Shown here: positions 1-8,900 of the stretch, piece after piece
How positions within the stretch are numbered: the first letter of the stretch is position 1
Layout: the number at the start of each line of letters is the position of its first letter
Assembly: GCA_007133995.1 (NCBI GenBank)
Contig: SLLP01000075.1
Coordinates: 1-9,153 of the forward strand
DNA length: 9,153 nucleotides
Direction of reading: 5' to 3'
From: Balneolales bacterium
GTDB lineage: Bacteria; Bacteroidota; Rhodothermia; Balneolales; Natronogracilivirgulaceae
Notes under the pieces: generated by a model
Told to the model about the DNA's origin: nothing
Database searches by the model: none
The model's input: the letters and a program-made list of their open reading frames with translations, nothing else
Position numbers and translations under genes: made by a program

Positions 1-1286
1 AATACGAGAACAACGACGACAGCTCCCCCAACAACCTGATTCTCGACTACACATCAGAGGAGACCGAAAACAAGGTGCGTCTGGAAAACCGTTTCCGCCT
101 CGGCTCGTACCAGCTCAATGTCGGAGGCAACTACGAATACGCGATTTACACCACCGATTCCTTCAGTTTTACCTCCATCCCCGGCGCCGACCAGGTGCAG
201 CTCAATGATTTTGAGTCCGATTTGCGGCTGCATCAGTGGGGTCTGTTCGCCCAGGCCAGTTCGGACTATTTCAGACGCCGGCTCTCTCTGTCGGCCGGGT
301 TGCGCATGGATGCCACCAGCTATTCCAGCGCCACCGGCAATCTGATCGACCAGTTTTCTCCCCGTTTTTCACTGGCCTGGTATCTCACGAGCAACCTGAG
401 CTTTAATGCCAACACGGGGATCTACTACCAGCTGCCTCCGTACACGGTCCTCGGCTTTCGTGACAATGAAGGCCACCTGGTCAATCGTGACAACACCACC
501 TACATGCGAGCAAACCACTATGTCGCCGGATTCGAATATCTCCCAAGGGAAAGCCTTGTACTTTCCGTCGAAGGGTTTCTTAAAAAATATCAGGACTACC
601 CCTTCCTCACTCAAAAAGGAATTTCACTGGCCAATCTCGGCAGCGACTTCGGGGTGATCGGCAGCGAGCCAGCCGAGTCGACATCACGGGGCCGAAGCTA
701 TGGCATTGAGCTCCTCGCCCAACAGAAACTGTATCGCAATTTCTACGGGATTCTCGCCTATACCCTGTTCTGGAGCGAGTTCCAGGACATCAGCGGTCAA
801 TATGTGCCCTCTGCATGGGACAACCGGCATCTCATCTCGGTAACTGCCGGCAAGCAGTTTTCACGAGGATGGGATGTGGGCTTCCGCTGGCAGATGCTCG
901 GTCCGACCCCATTCACACCATACGACATCGAACGCTCATCTCGCAGCGAGGTCTGGGACTTCAACAATCAGGGTCTGCCCGACTATACCCGCCTCAGCGA
1001 GGATCGCCTTGCCACGTTCCACCAGCTTGACGTGCGAATTGACAAACGGTTCTTCTTCGACCGGTTCAATATCACTCTGTACCTGGATGTGCAGAACGTC
1101 TACGCATTCCAGGCCGAGCTGCAACCCTTCCTGAACGTGCGCCGGGATGAGCAGGGGCTTCCCGTTCCCGCCGGTCCAGAGTACAACCCGGTATTCCATC
1201 CTGACCGCGACTACTATCAGACCTATCTGCTGGATAACCCTTCCGGCGAAGTACTGCCGACCATCGGCCTTATTTTTGAGTGGTGA
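1..1286 (+). CDS. TonB-dependent outer-membrane receptor, C-terminal beta-barrel (5' partial)
   Basis: The frame is open from base 3 to a TGA at 1284-1286 and shows 427 residues. A GTG at 75 is in frame, but the coding frame continues upstream without a stop, so the true start lies outside the window. The visible part has alternating aromatic/polar beta-strands separated by loops rich in Asp, Asn and Gly. Motifs typical of the barrel of TonB-dependent receptors are present: LSLSAGLRMD, FSPRFSLAWYL, SYGIELLAQQ, WDNRHLISVTAGKQF, LDVRIDKRFFF, LYLDVQNVY, and a last strand ending in FEW with a terminal aromatic residue. Such receptors import siderophores, vitamin B12, glycans or other ligands using TonB energy. 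The plug domain and TonB box are not in the window, so the ligand cannot be told. The thioesterase gene follows after 51 bp on the same strand and may be co-transcribed. Confidence 0.9.
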   Translation, partial: YENNDDSSPNNLILDYTSEETENKVRLENRFRLGSYQLNVGGNYEYAIYTTDSFSFTSIPGADQVQLNDFESDLRLHQWGLFAQASSDYFRRRLSLSAGLRMDATSYSSATGNLIDQFSPRFSLAWYLTSNLSFNANTGIYYQLPPYTVLGFRDNEGHLVNRDNTTYMRANHYVAGFEYLPRESLVLSVEGFLKKYQDYPFLTQKGISLANLGSDFGVIGSEPAESTSRGRSYGIELLAQQKLYRNFYGILAYTLFWSEFQDISGQYVPSAWDNRHLISVTAGKQFSRGWDVGFRWQMLGPTPFTPYDIERSSRSEVWDFNNQGLPDYTRLSEDRLATFHQLDVRIDKRFFFDRFNITLYLDVQNVYAFQAELQPFLNVRRDEQGLPVPAGPEYNPVFHPDRDYYQTYLLDNPSGEVLPTIGLIFEW

Positions 1287-1337
1287 ATGTCTGCAAAGTG
1301 GTAATTCATCCCTCCGGTTTCTATATTTCCGGGAAAA

Positions 1338-2069
1338 ATGGCCTATTCACGCACATACGACATACCCTATTTCCTCATCGATCAGAACCGGAAGCTGCGC
1401 ATCACTGCTCTCATGCAATTCCTGGAGGATATGGCCATTCGCCACAGCGAAACCTGCGGGGTCGGACTCGACTACTATTACAGCAACGGTGTCGCGTGGT
1501 TGCTTGCAAAGTGGGATATTGAGGTGTTTTCATACCCCGAATTCAACCGGAAAATTGAGATCAGGACCACACCCACATCCTTCCGGAACTTTTTCGGCTT
1601 CCGGAAATTCGAGGTGGTGGACAGCGCCGGCAAACTCCTTGCCAAAGCGCATACACTCTGGATTTTTGTCGATACGCAGAGAAAAAAACCGATTCCTGTG
1701 ACCGATATGGTGGTCCGGGCATATGGTCTCACACCTGATAGGAAACAACCCCTCCCCATGGAAGCCCCTTCGCCGCCCGAAAACGACACTTGGCAGTCCC
1801 GATTTCACATTCGGCCGGGCGATATCGACACCAACCGGCACGTCAATAATATCCGTTTTATTGAGTGGGCCCTGGACACATTGCCGGTCGAGTTCACATC
1901 ATCACATTCGGTTCAGCGCGTGCTGGTCGACTACCGCCGGGAGCTCACCTATGGAGATGATGTCATTGCAACCGCTGAATTGATAGAAAATAAGAAGTTT
2001 AAGGAGTCAAGGCACCGGATATCCAAAGGAAAAAAAGTTGCTTCTCTCATTACGTTCAGGTGGACATGA
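1338..2069 (+). CDS. Acyl-ACP thioesterase (FatA/FatB-like, double hotdog)
   Basis: This is a 243-residue soluble protein of the acyl-ACP thioesterase family, which releases free fatty acids from acyl-carrier protein in the cytoplasm. Two hotdog halves are visible. The N-terminal half (about 3-125) has the long helix segment TALMQFLEDMAIRHSE and the strand WLLAKWDIEV. The C-terminal half (about 152-243) carries the signature D-I-D-T-N-R-H-V-N-N, with D164, N166 and H168, and then YRRE with E202. These match the Asp-Asn-His-Glu active-site set of plant FatB enzymes. The plant Cys that follows this Glu (YRREC) is Leu203 here. Length fits bacterial members, which lack the plant transit peptide. 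The ATG at 1338 gives the usual N-terminus (YSRTYDIPYF). Ribosome binding is weak: a GGGA lies only 3 nt upstream. Chain-length preference cannot be read from the sequence. Confidence 0.93.
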   Translation: MAYSRTYDIPYFLIDQNRKLRITALMQFLEDMAIRHSETCGVGLDYYYSNGVAWLLAKWDIEVFSYPEFNRKIEIRTTPTSFRNFFGFRKFEVVDSAGKLLAKAHTLWIFVDTQRKKPIPVTDMVVRAYGLTPDRKQPLPMEAPSPPENDTWQSRFHIRPGDIDTNRHVNNIRFIEWALDTLPVEFTSSHSVQRVLVDYRRELTYGDDVIATAELIENKKFKESRHRISKGKKVASLITFRWT

Positions 2070-2160
2070 GCGGTTTTTGTAATTAACTTACGATTTATTC
2101 ATAAAAACTTTATTTTGCAACGATAATCAACGCCGTATTCACCATTAGTCACTGCATATC
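2070..2160 (+). promoter_or_regulatory. AT-rich intergenic region, probable promoter of the kinase-FecR-PKD operon
   Basis: This is the only sizeable gap before the three overlapping genes and it is clearly richer in A+T than its flanks, so a promoter is expected here. One sigma70-like candidate is TTGTAA (2077-2082) and CATAAA (2100-2105) with a 17-nt spacer. A second candidate is TTATTTTG (2110-2117), one mismatch from the Bacteroidota -7 consensus TAnnTTTG, but it has no well-placed -33 element. Neither is convincing alone. No strong Rho-independent terminator was found for the thioesterase gene. Confidence 0.3.
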
Positions 2161-4242
2161 TTGTCGATAAGAAGCCGACTATTATTATACCTGGTTGTTG
2201 TACTCATTGGGGCCTCGTCAATTATCTGGCTGTATATCCGGCCGGTATATGAAGAAGCTATTATCGAAGAGCGCATAACCCTGATTTCCGAATACCAGCA
2301 GCAGCGTATTCGCGAGGCTGAGAGCTTTACGGGTTATTGGCTGTTATCGCTCCAGGAACTGCGGGACCAGATCCGGGACGACCCCCAGAATCTGGAACCC
2401 ATGGCGCAAAACCACATTCGGCTTTTTCCCGACCTCACGGCCATTCACATCACCGAACTTTCAAGCGGTGAGTTTTTCGAGATCCGGACCTCCTATGCCA
2501 ATGACATCCCTCCAACAGATCTCATCAAGGGTGTTTCTCTTCCGGTTGCTGACATACCGGACATTCAGGTCTCCTGGCTGCCGCACAGCAAGCAGTTCTT
2601 TCTGATTTCCGAATTTGAGATAAACGATGAACCTTATCTCATCACGGCTCAGTATCAATCGATGAACCTGGAGGAGATCCTACTCCAGAATGTACTTGGC
2701 GAAGGTTCATTTTCCACCATCTGGTTCATGGACGGCACGGTGCTGGGCGCAGAAGACCGCAACCTTCCGAATGTGCTGTTCCAGCATATGACTTCTGTAA
2801 GAGAACTTATGATCGGAGATGTTCCTCATCTTCTGGTTACCAGTCCGGTACGCTCTCTGCCATTAGTACACGCTACCTACGCCGATCTGGACCTGGTAAA
2901 GCATCCTGTGAACCAGCTTTTCATCCAGAGTCTCGGCCTGCTTGCAGTGGCATTTCTGGTCCTGGCCATGGGCGGAGTTTTTCTGGCTAACAGGGTGCGC
3001 CAGCCGGTGCAGCAGTTCATTGAGGATGTGGAACCGTTCGCCAATTACGATTTCAGCCGGTTTTTCCGCGACTCACCGCTTCCCGAACTGGCCGGCATCA
3101 CCGACAAGATGGAGGAGATACGCAAAAAACTGGCCCATTATCAGCGTATCAACGTCGACCGCATCATCCTTCAGGAGCAGCGGAACCGCCTGCTGATGAC
3201 CTATGTGGAGGAAATGGTCGCCATCTATGACGAGAACGACCGTTTTACTTTTGTCAACAAAAGCCTTTCCGACCTGTTCAACCAGCTGTCGCCGGCCAAT
3301 CAGCCGCTGACCATCGGCAACTTTTTCGCACTGAAAGGCGTGACGGTGCATATGGAATCCAACAGCACGGAAAAAATCAGCGGATATGTCATCGACACCC
3401 GCTACCTGGAGCTGGAAATCAACACCGGCGACGGTCATCGCTTTTTCATCAACACCCACCTCATGAATCTGCAGGGCATAGACAGCCGTTTCATCGGGGG
3501 TATGATGCTCATGAACGACGTGACCAAGGATCGTGAAATGGAGCAGATGCGCACCGAGATGATCCATACCATCATCCATGAGCTCCAGAATCCGGTATTC
3601 GGCTGCCTCGGTCTCACCGAACTGCTGATGGTAGATGATGATCTTCCTGAAAACCAGCGAAAAGAGTACTACGAGGTGATGAGTGACAGTCTGAACACCT
3701 TGTCCAGCCTTATATCCCGCTTCCTGGATATCACCCGGCTGGAATCCGGCTCACTGGTACTCAAAAAAGAGCCTATCCATCTCTATCCTATCATTGCCAA
3801 GGTGGCGAAATCCTTCAAGCAAACCTGCAAGGAGAGAAATATCTCGCTGGATTTCCAGGTAGAACACACCCCTTTGACACATGCTGTGGAAGAACTGATG
3901 GAGGATCTGATTCGGAATTTGTTGTCCAATGCCATCAAGTATGGCGAAGATAACCGCACTATTGAAATTGAGCTGAAATCTTCCGACGGATATAGTATTT
4001 TTTCCATCACAGACCATGGATACGGTATTCCGGAAGGTGAACGTGACAAGATATTCCGCAAGTTCTACCGGGCAAAAGCACACCATACTATCGACGGAAA
4101 CGGATTGGGACTTTCCCATGTCAAGGAGATTGTCACCAGACATAACGGAACAATCTCCGTGGAGTCCAATCCGCAAATCGGAACCCGATTCATGGTAAAA
4201 CTGCCTGAAAACGACGAAACCAGGGAAGGCGTAACAATATGA
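2161..4242 (+). CDS. Membrane sensor histidine kinase (Cache-like sensor, HAMP, PAS, HisKA, HATPase)
   Basis: This 693-residue protein has TM1 at about 7-27, an extracytoplasmic region at about 28-252 and TM2 at about 253-276. The outer region starts with a long helix and contains FPDLTAIHITELSSGEFFEI, which suggests a double-Cache fold. A HAMP domain follows (about 277-330, RQPV and PELAGITDKMEEI), then a PAS domain (about 341-458, VAIYDENDRFTFVNKS). HisKA carries the phosphoacceptor H473 in IIHELQNP. HATPase_c shows the N box NLLSNAIKY (586-594), G1 DHGYGIP (618-624), F box IFRKFYRA (631-638), G2 GNGLGL (646-651) and a final GTRF. There is no receiver domain, so it is not a hybrid kinase. 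The start is TTG: an in-frame TAG lies at 2146-2148 and the next in-frame ATG (2401) would remove TM1. No Shine-Dalgarno sequence precedes it. The stop overlaps the next start by 4 bp. The partner regulator is not in the window. Confidence 0.92.
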   Translation: MSIRSRLLLYLVVVLIGASSIIWLYIRPVYEEAIIEERITLISEYQQQRIREAESFTGYWLLSLQELRDQIRDDPQNLEPMAQNHIRLFPDLTAIHITELSSGEFFEIRTSYANDIPPTDLIKGVSLPVADIPDIQVSWLPHSKQFFLISEFEINDEPYLITAQYQSMNLEEILLQNVLGEGSFSTIWFMDGTVLGAEDRNLPNVLFQHMTSVRELMIGDVPHLLVTSPVRSLPLVHATYADLDLVKHPVNQLFIQSLGLLAVAFLVLAMGGVFLANRVRQPVQQFIEDVEPFANYDFSRFFRDSPLPELAGITDKMEEIRKKLAHYQRINVDRIILQEQRNRLLMTYVEEMVAIYDENDRFTFVNKSLSDLFNQLSPANQPLTIGNFFALKGVTVHMESNSTEKISGYVIDTRYLELEINTGDGHRFFINTHLMNLQGIDSRFIGGMMLMNDVTKDREMEQMRTEMIHTIIHELQNPVFGCLGLTELLMVDDDLPENQRKEYYEVMSDSLNTLSSLISRFLDITRLESGSLVLKKEPIHLYPIIAKVAKSFKQTCKERNISLDFQVEHTPLTHAVEELMEDLIRNLLSNAIKYGEDNRTIEIELKSSDGYSIFSITDHGYGIPEGERDKIFRKFYRAKAHHTIDGNGLGLSHVKEIVTRHNGTISVESNPQIGTRFMVKLPENDETREGVTI
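4222..4229 (+). promoter_or_regulatory. Shine-Dalgarno-like site for the FecR-domain gene
   Basis: The purine run AGGGAAGG ends 9 nt before the ATG at 4239 and lies inside the 3' end of the kinase gene. It supports the start whose ATG overlaps the kinase TGA (ATGA), and so supports translational coupling. Confidence 0.6.
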
Positions 4243-5996
4243 TCCGTTTACTGCTTGCCATATTTCTGATTAACTTCGGAAACATCCACATGAAAGTGGA
4301 TCCCCTTGTATTCAAGCCACCGGAACTATCACGGATTTCACAGGAGCTTGTGGGTTCCGAATCCAACTGGCCCATCGTTTTCCATGCCGCTGAATACAAA
4401 AGTGGAGAAAATGTCTTCTCACTTGATGCTAAATCCCGATCGGACATCTCCGAATTTCTGGATCATTGGATCCAGCTGGAACAGTATCGCTCGGAATATT
4501 CACGCCTTATAGAACAAGGTGCCGGGGTTTTTGCTGCTTATGAGGTTGAACGCGCCGACTCTGCTTACCAGGTTTTTCGAACCATGGTCGAGCGCGGTAA
4601 TATCGAAGAATCGATACGTCTCATCTCCGATTACAAAATCTACATCGATGATATTGAGCTTGCGCTTGAAAACAACAGAATTGTTGACGTAGAAGCGCGT
4701 CTCTCCGAAAAACAGGGGACGGTGGAATACCGCCGCGGTCTCATCGGTCAATGGCTGGCGGCCAGCGTCGGAAAACTTTTCAAAGAAGCAGATGCAGTGC
4801 GCACGATATCTGAGTCGTCCGGCAAGGTAACCTTCCTGGATGGATCTGATGTGGTTCTTTCAAAAAATACGACAGCTATCATTCGCAGCTCAAGCCTGGA
4901 TCGACTCACTAATATCTCGGATGTGGAGATCAACATCAGTGAAGGCGGACTCATTGCCAGGCTTTCCGCAGATGGCATTGAACGTTCAAGCTACCAAATC
5001 AGCGCCGGATCAGCCACCATGCTGGTGAAATCATCCAATTTCTGGGCGGAAAAAACCGACGAGGATCGTGTGGTTATGGCCAACTACAGTGGTATAACGA
5101 CAGTTACCGCCGAAAATGAGGTCATTGATCTGGGTCGAAATCAAGGTACTGTCGTGGTGCGAGGCAGAGTCCCGGTTCAGCCGCTTGACCTGCTACCGCC
5201 GCCTCGCTTCCAGTGGGTATCAACCGACTCGGTCATCATTCGTGACCAGTTGGATTTGCAATGGAACGACGTCCCCGGTGCCCAATACTACGAGCTGGAA
5301 TTATCCGACTCACCCTCGTTTGATGGCTGGGTTCGCAATGTCAGCTCCGAAGCCAATCAAATTACCATTACCGATATTCCCGTCGGCATCTCGCACATAC
5401 GTATACGAGCATACGACAGCAATGACCTTCGAGGCACCGACAGTCCCACCTACCGGATCCTTCGCAGCACCGGCATGCTGCCTCCCTATCTGTTTCTGGT
5501 TGATGGGGATCTCGCTGAAATTTTCACATCCGAAACAGAATACACTCTAACCGGCGTAGTAGAACCCGGCAGCGATCTCAGAATCAATGGAAATGTAGTC
5601 GATGTAGCGCCAAACGGCGATTTCAGTCTGACGCTCGAGCTTGCTTCCGGAAAGAACCCGATCTCCCTCGTTGCTGAAAACGAAGCAGGCAACGTCACAC
5701 GGCAGCAACGTTCGATAACAAAAATATCCGAAGACCATCTGTTCGATATTACCTGGTCATCATTCGTCGAAGATGACCGGGTCCGACACGCCGAGAACAT
5801 CCTGATTACCGGAAGAGCCTATCCGCCTTTGGAGGTGGTTGCCCGGACAGGTGGTGTTGAAACCATAGTGCCTTGCGGCATCAACGGAAACTGGGCGCTG
5901 ACATTGAGCCCGGAGAAAAACTCTGAACTGATCATTTCACTGCGCTACAGACAGAACAAGGAAATCATTGGTGAGCGAACTTACAGGATTGAATAA
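4239..5996 (+). CDS. Exported FecR-domain protein with FnIII/Ig-like modules
   Basis: This 585-residue protein starts with a short hydrophobic stretch (about 3-14, LLLAIFLINF), probably a signal peptide or membrane anchor, with no clear AxA cleavage site. Residues about 65-185 are mostly charged helix (possible helical hairpin or coiled coil). Residues about 186-308 resemble a FecR domain: VTFLDGSDVVLSKNTTAIIR, then VEINISEGG, YQISAGSATMLVKSSNFWA and a final LGRNQGTVVV. The usual G-T-x-F of FecR reads SSNF here. Residues about 322-410 form an FnIII-like module (LQWNDVPGAQYYELELS; HIRIRAYDSND). Two short Ig-like modules follow, at about 428-495 and 514-585, each with an NG-x-(F/W) turn. Classical FecR proteins have a cytoplasmic anti-sigma helix; this one does not, so sigma regulation is unlikely. 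It overlaps the kinase gene by 4 bp and the PKD gene by 1 bp, suggesting work in the same periplasmic or surface complex. Confidence 0.78.
   Translation: MIRLLLAIFLINFGNIHMKVDPLVFKPPELSRISQELVGSESNWPIVFHAAEYKSGENVFSLDAKSRSDISEFLDHWIQLEQYRSEYSRLIEQGAGVFAAYEVERADSAYQVFRTMVERGNIEESIRLISDYKIYIDDIELALENNRIVDVEARLSEKQGTVEYRRGLIGQWLAASVGKLFKEADAVRTISESSGKVTFLDGSDVVLSKNTTAIIRSSSLDRLTNISDVEINISEGGLIARLSADGIERSSYQISAGSATMLVKSSNFWAEKTDEDRVVMANYSGITTVTAENEVIDLGRNQGTVVVRGRVPVQPLDLLPPPRFQWVSTDSVIIRDQLDLQWNDVPGAQYYELELSDSPSFDGWVRNVSSEANQITITDIPVGISHIRIRAYDSNDLRGTDSPTYRILRSTGMLPPYLFLVDGDLAEIFTSETEYTLTGVVEPGSDLRINGNVVDVAPNGDFSLTLELASGKNPISLVAENEAGNVTRQQRSITKISEDHLFDITWSSFVEDDRVRHAENILITGRAYPPLEVVARTGGVETIVPCGINGNWALTLSPEKNSELIISLRYRQNKEIIGERTYRIE
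5985..5988 (+). promoter_or_regulatory. Shine-Dalgarno-like site for the PKD-repeat gene
   Basis: AGGA lies 7 nt upstream of the ATG at 5996, inside the last codons of the FecR-domain gene. Together with the TAATG stop/start overlap (5994-5998) and the signal peptide that follows, it fixes the start of the PKD gene. Confidence 0.55.
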
Positions 5997-8900
5997 TGAA
6001 ATCTTCTTATCGTTTCAGACCGTACCTATTTCCACTATTTTCATTCCTTATGCTGGTCCCGCTGAAGACATCGGCACAGGAAATTTATCTCTCAATCTCC
6101 GGTAAAGACGTCACCGTAGATTCCGGGGATTTGAAGGGAGAGTACGACTTCTGGATACGCCCCCTCGGCGACCACAGTCCGGAATCATCGGTGCGACTCG
6201 AGGTCTTTGATGCGGCGCTTGGCGGGTATGGCGACCTGGTCTTCGGCGGCACAACCACTACCACATACGAGATCCTCCCCTTCAGCGATCTTTACCGCAA
6301 GGAAGAGCAGTCCATAGTCAGGATCAGTGATGAGGCTCAGATTCTGAAGTCCGAAACCGTTCTTGATCAGTCCCGTTTCCATAACCGCTGGGTCAATATG
6401 TTTGATCTCGGACCGGACGAAGAACAGGGTTACGTACTTCGCATCCATACCAGCGAAGGCAATGACGTTAACACCTTTAAACTTCGCATTGCCGGCCCGG
6501 AACGGGGAAACTGGGAAATCATCGCCTTTGACCTGTCATTTTCACTCGTTGGCACTTCTTTCAGCGATCGGCTGTTCCTGCAGCCGCTGTTTGATTCTGA
6601 AGAACCTGCCGATGTACGCATTCTCGGCGAAGAGGAAACCGAGGTGTATTATATTGACGCTTTCGGGAATACTGTATCGGCCACAAGTCCCTGGACCGAC
6701 TGGGAGAGTTCGTTCCGGGACATTCCCAACGCATGGGGTTTCATGACAACCGGCGCTCAGCAGTATTATAACAATATGGTTATTGAAGGAGTGGATGAGT
6801 TCATACCCTTTATTTACAATTACCAGCTACTCAGCAGTGAAAATGTCCCGGAGCCTCAGATGAGCAGCTTTCCGGGTTCCGCTTGTAACGAGGGCGGATT
6901 GTCACTTAGTCTCAGCGGTGTGGGACTCGATATCAACAATGCAAGATGGTATGTGGAGAATGACAAATACACCGGCCGCCAATTCACTCACTCTTTCTCT
7001 TCATACGGATATTTCCCATTCGATGTAGCCATTCCCGTCACAGGCCGGTTATATCCCAGATATCTGGTAAAAAGCGGGGACATACCAGTACACCGCCCGC
7101 CCAGTATCTCCGTTACCGGAGCAACTGATTACATCGCTCCGGGAGAGGCCTTGACACTGGACGCTTCTGACACCTACGATCCCGAAGGATATTCCATCAG
7201 GTTTGAATGGTTTGTGAACGGAGAACTGAGGGGCTCCGGCGAGCAGTTCTCTTTCTCCTCACAAACACCAGGCAGTTACAATGTATCTTTGAATGTCACA
7301 AGCGACGGGCCAAACCCCGAATGCGCACTCTCGGAGGAAACTGTACGCGTCAGGGTCAACTCACAGCCATATGCCGAAATATCCCATGATGATGTCATAG
7401 CCAGTGATCATGAAGCCCAATTGCGCGTCATCAATGAACAGGATGCCGATGGTGATCCGCTTCGATTCTACTGGGAAGGTGACGGAATCACAGGTGACCC
7501 GGAGGGACGTACGGTGCGGGTGAAACACATCGAGCCGGGTTCCTATACCATGCAACTGACAGTGGACGATCAGACCGGTACCAGTAATGCACAGTATTCC
7601 ACAAATGTCTCCTACAAGGTGAATGCGGCGCCCGAGCCTCATTTTGAACTTCCTGAAATCGTTGCAACCGGCCAACCCGTTGAACTCGATGGTGAGCAAT
7701 CATACGATCCGGACGGTGACCCGATTACATTCCGCTGGGAAGTGTCGGATGGCCGGGAGCTGACCGGCCCGCTCAATGAAATTGATTTCAGTGAACCGGG
7801 TGATTACACCGTGACACTTTACGTCAATGATGGCGAAGGCGTTGAAAACTCAGTGCAGTACCTGACACACAGCATGCGCGTCAATCACCCGCCTGTAGCT
7901 GTGATATCCGCACCGGATCATGTGAATCGCTCACGGGTTACCTTATCGGCTGCGGAAAGTTACGATTTCGATCAAGGCATACAAGACTATCAGTGGGATT
8001 TCGGAGATGGCCAAAGAGCTTCTGGTGCTGAGATCACTCATATTTACGACGATCCCGGAGTCTATGAGATCACACTGACCGTGGATGACGGAACCGGACT
8101 GGCCAACAGTGTGAAGTCAACCGAACATGTACTGAGAATCAATTCCAATCCCGTTGCAGAAATCTCAATTCCCGAACTGGTCGCCCCCGGCCAAAGCTTC
8201 GTCCTCGATGGCAGCCGCAGTCATGACGATGACGGTGAAATCATTGAATATGAATGGTTCGTCAATGACCAACTGTACGAAACCGGTCCGCGTGCCGAAG
8301 TGCAGCTTCCGGATCCTGGTTTGCACAAAATAAGCCTGAGGGTGCGCGATGATTCCGGCTTTGAGGATGCCTATGATATTGCCACTACCACAATACGGGC
8401 CAATCATTCACCTGCCATCCATTGGACCAGTGATCCGAAAATTACCGAGCCGGATCGTTCGACCCTGTTTTCTGCAGCTGAGAGCTACGATCCCGACAAC
8501 ACTGAACTGCAGTTTACCTGGATATTCGAAGATGATACCGTATTGGAAGGGAAAACCGTGGAAAGGACATTCCATAACGCAGGTTACCATCGTTTTACAC
8601 TGCGAGCCGATGACGGCGAGGGACTCGACAATTCCGTTTCCGAGAAGATCGGTACCATTTCCATAAATCACGAGCCTATCATCGTAACAGATGCAGAAAT
8701 CCGATCCAACAGCAAAAAAGTCAGACTGGACGCTTCGCAAAGCTACGACCCACAGAATAATCCCATCACTTACACCTGGGAGCTTCCGGATGGCACCACC
8801 AGAAATGATGCGGCTTTTACCTGGACGGCTCCGAATCCCGGAACACACTGGCTTAGCCTGACCATAGATGACGGTTTGGGACTGGATAACTCCAGTGTTT

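Noticed and set aside
1322..1329. TATATTTC as a Bacteroidota -7 promoter element for the thioesterase gene
   Set aside because: It is one mismatch from TAnnTTTG but no -33 TTTG-like element lies at proper spacing; co-transcription with the receptor gene is equally likely.
1309..1334. CCGG...CCGG and TCCC...GGGA inverted pairs before the thioesterase start, a possible terminator or RBS-masking hairpin
   Set aside because: Stems are only 4-5 bp with loops above 10 nt and no T-run, so chance is a better explanation.
1147..1701. Open frame of 184 codons on the plus strand spanning the receptor end and the thioesterase start
   Set aside because: It overlaps two well-supported genes in another frame, and its protein is rich in Ser, Arg, Pro and Cys without any recognisable fold.
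2101..2113. ATAAA-AAC-TTTAT inverted repeat after the thioesterase gene as a terminator
   Set aside because: A 5-bp all-A/T stem is too weak, and it sits in the likely promoter region of the kinase operon.
3073..3579. Minus-strand open frame of 168 codons inside the kinase gene
   Set aside because: It is antisense to the HAMP/PAS part of the kinase, which has clear motifs; no independent support.
4239..5996. FecR-type anti-sigma regulator paired with the TonB-dependent receptor at the window start
   Set aside because: There is no sigma factor, no cytoplasmic anti-sigma segment, and the receptor is separated by two genes and an intergenic gap; the overlaps link the FecR gene to the kinase instead.
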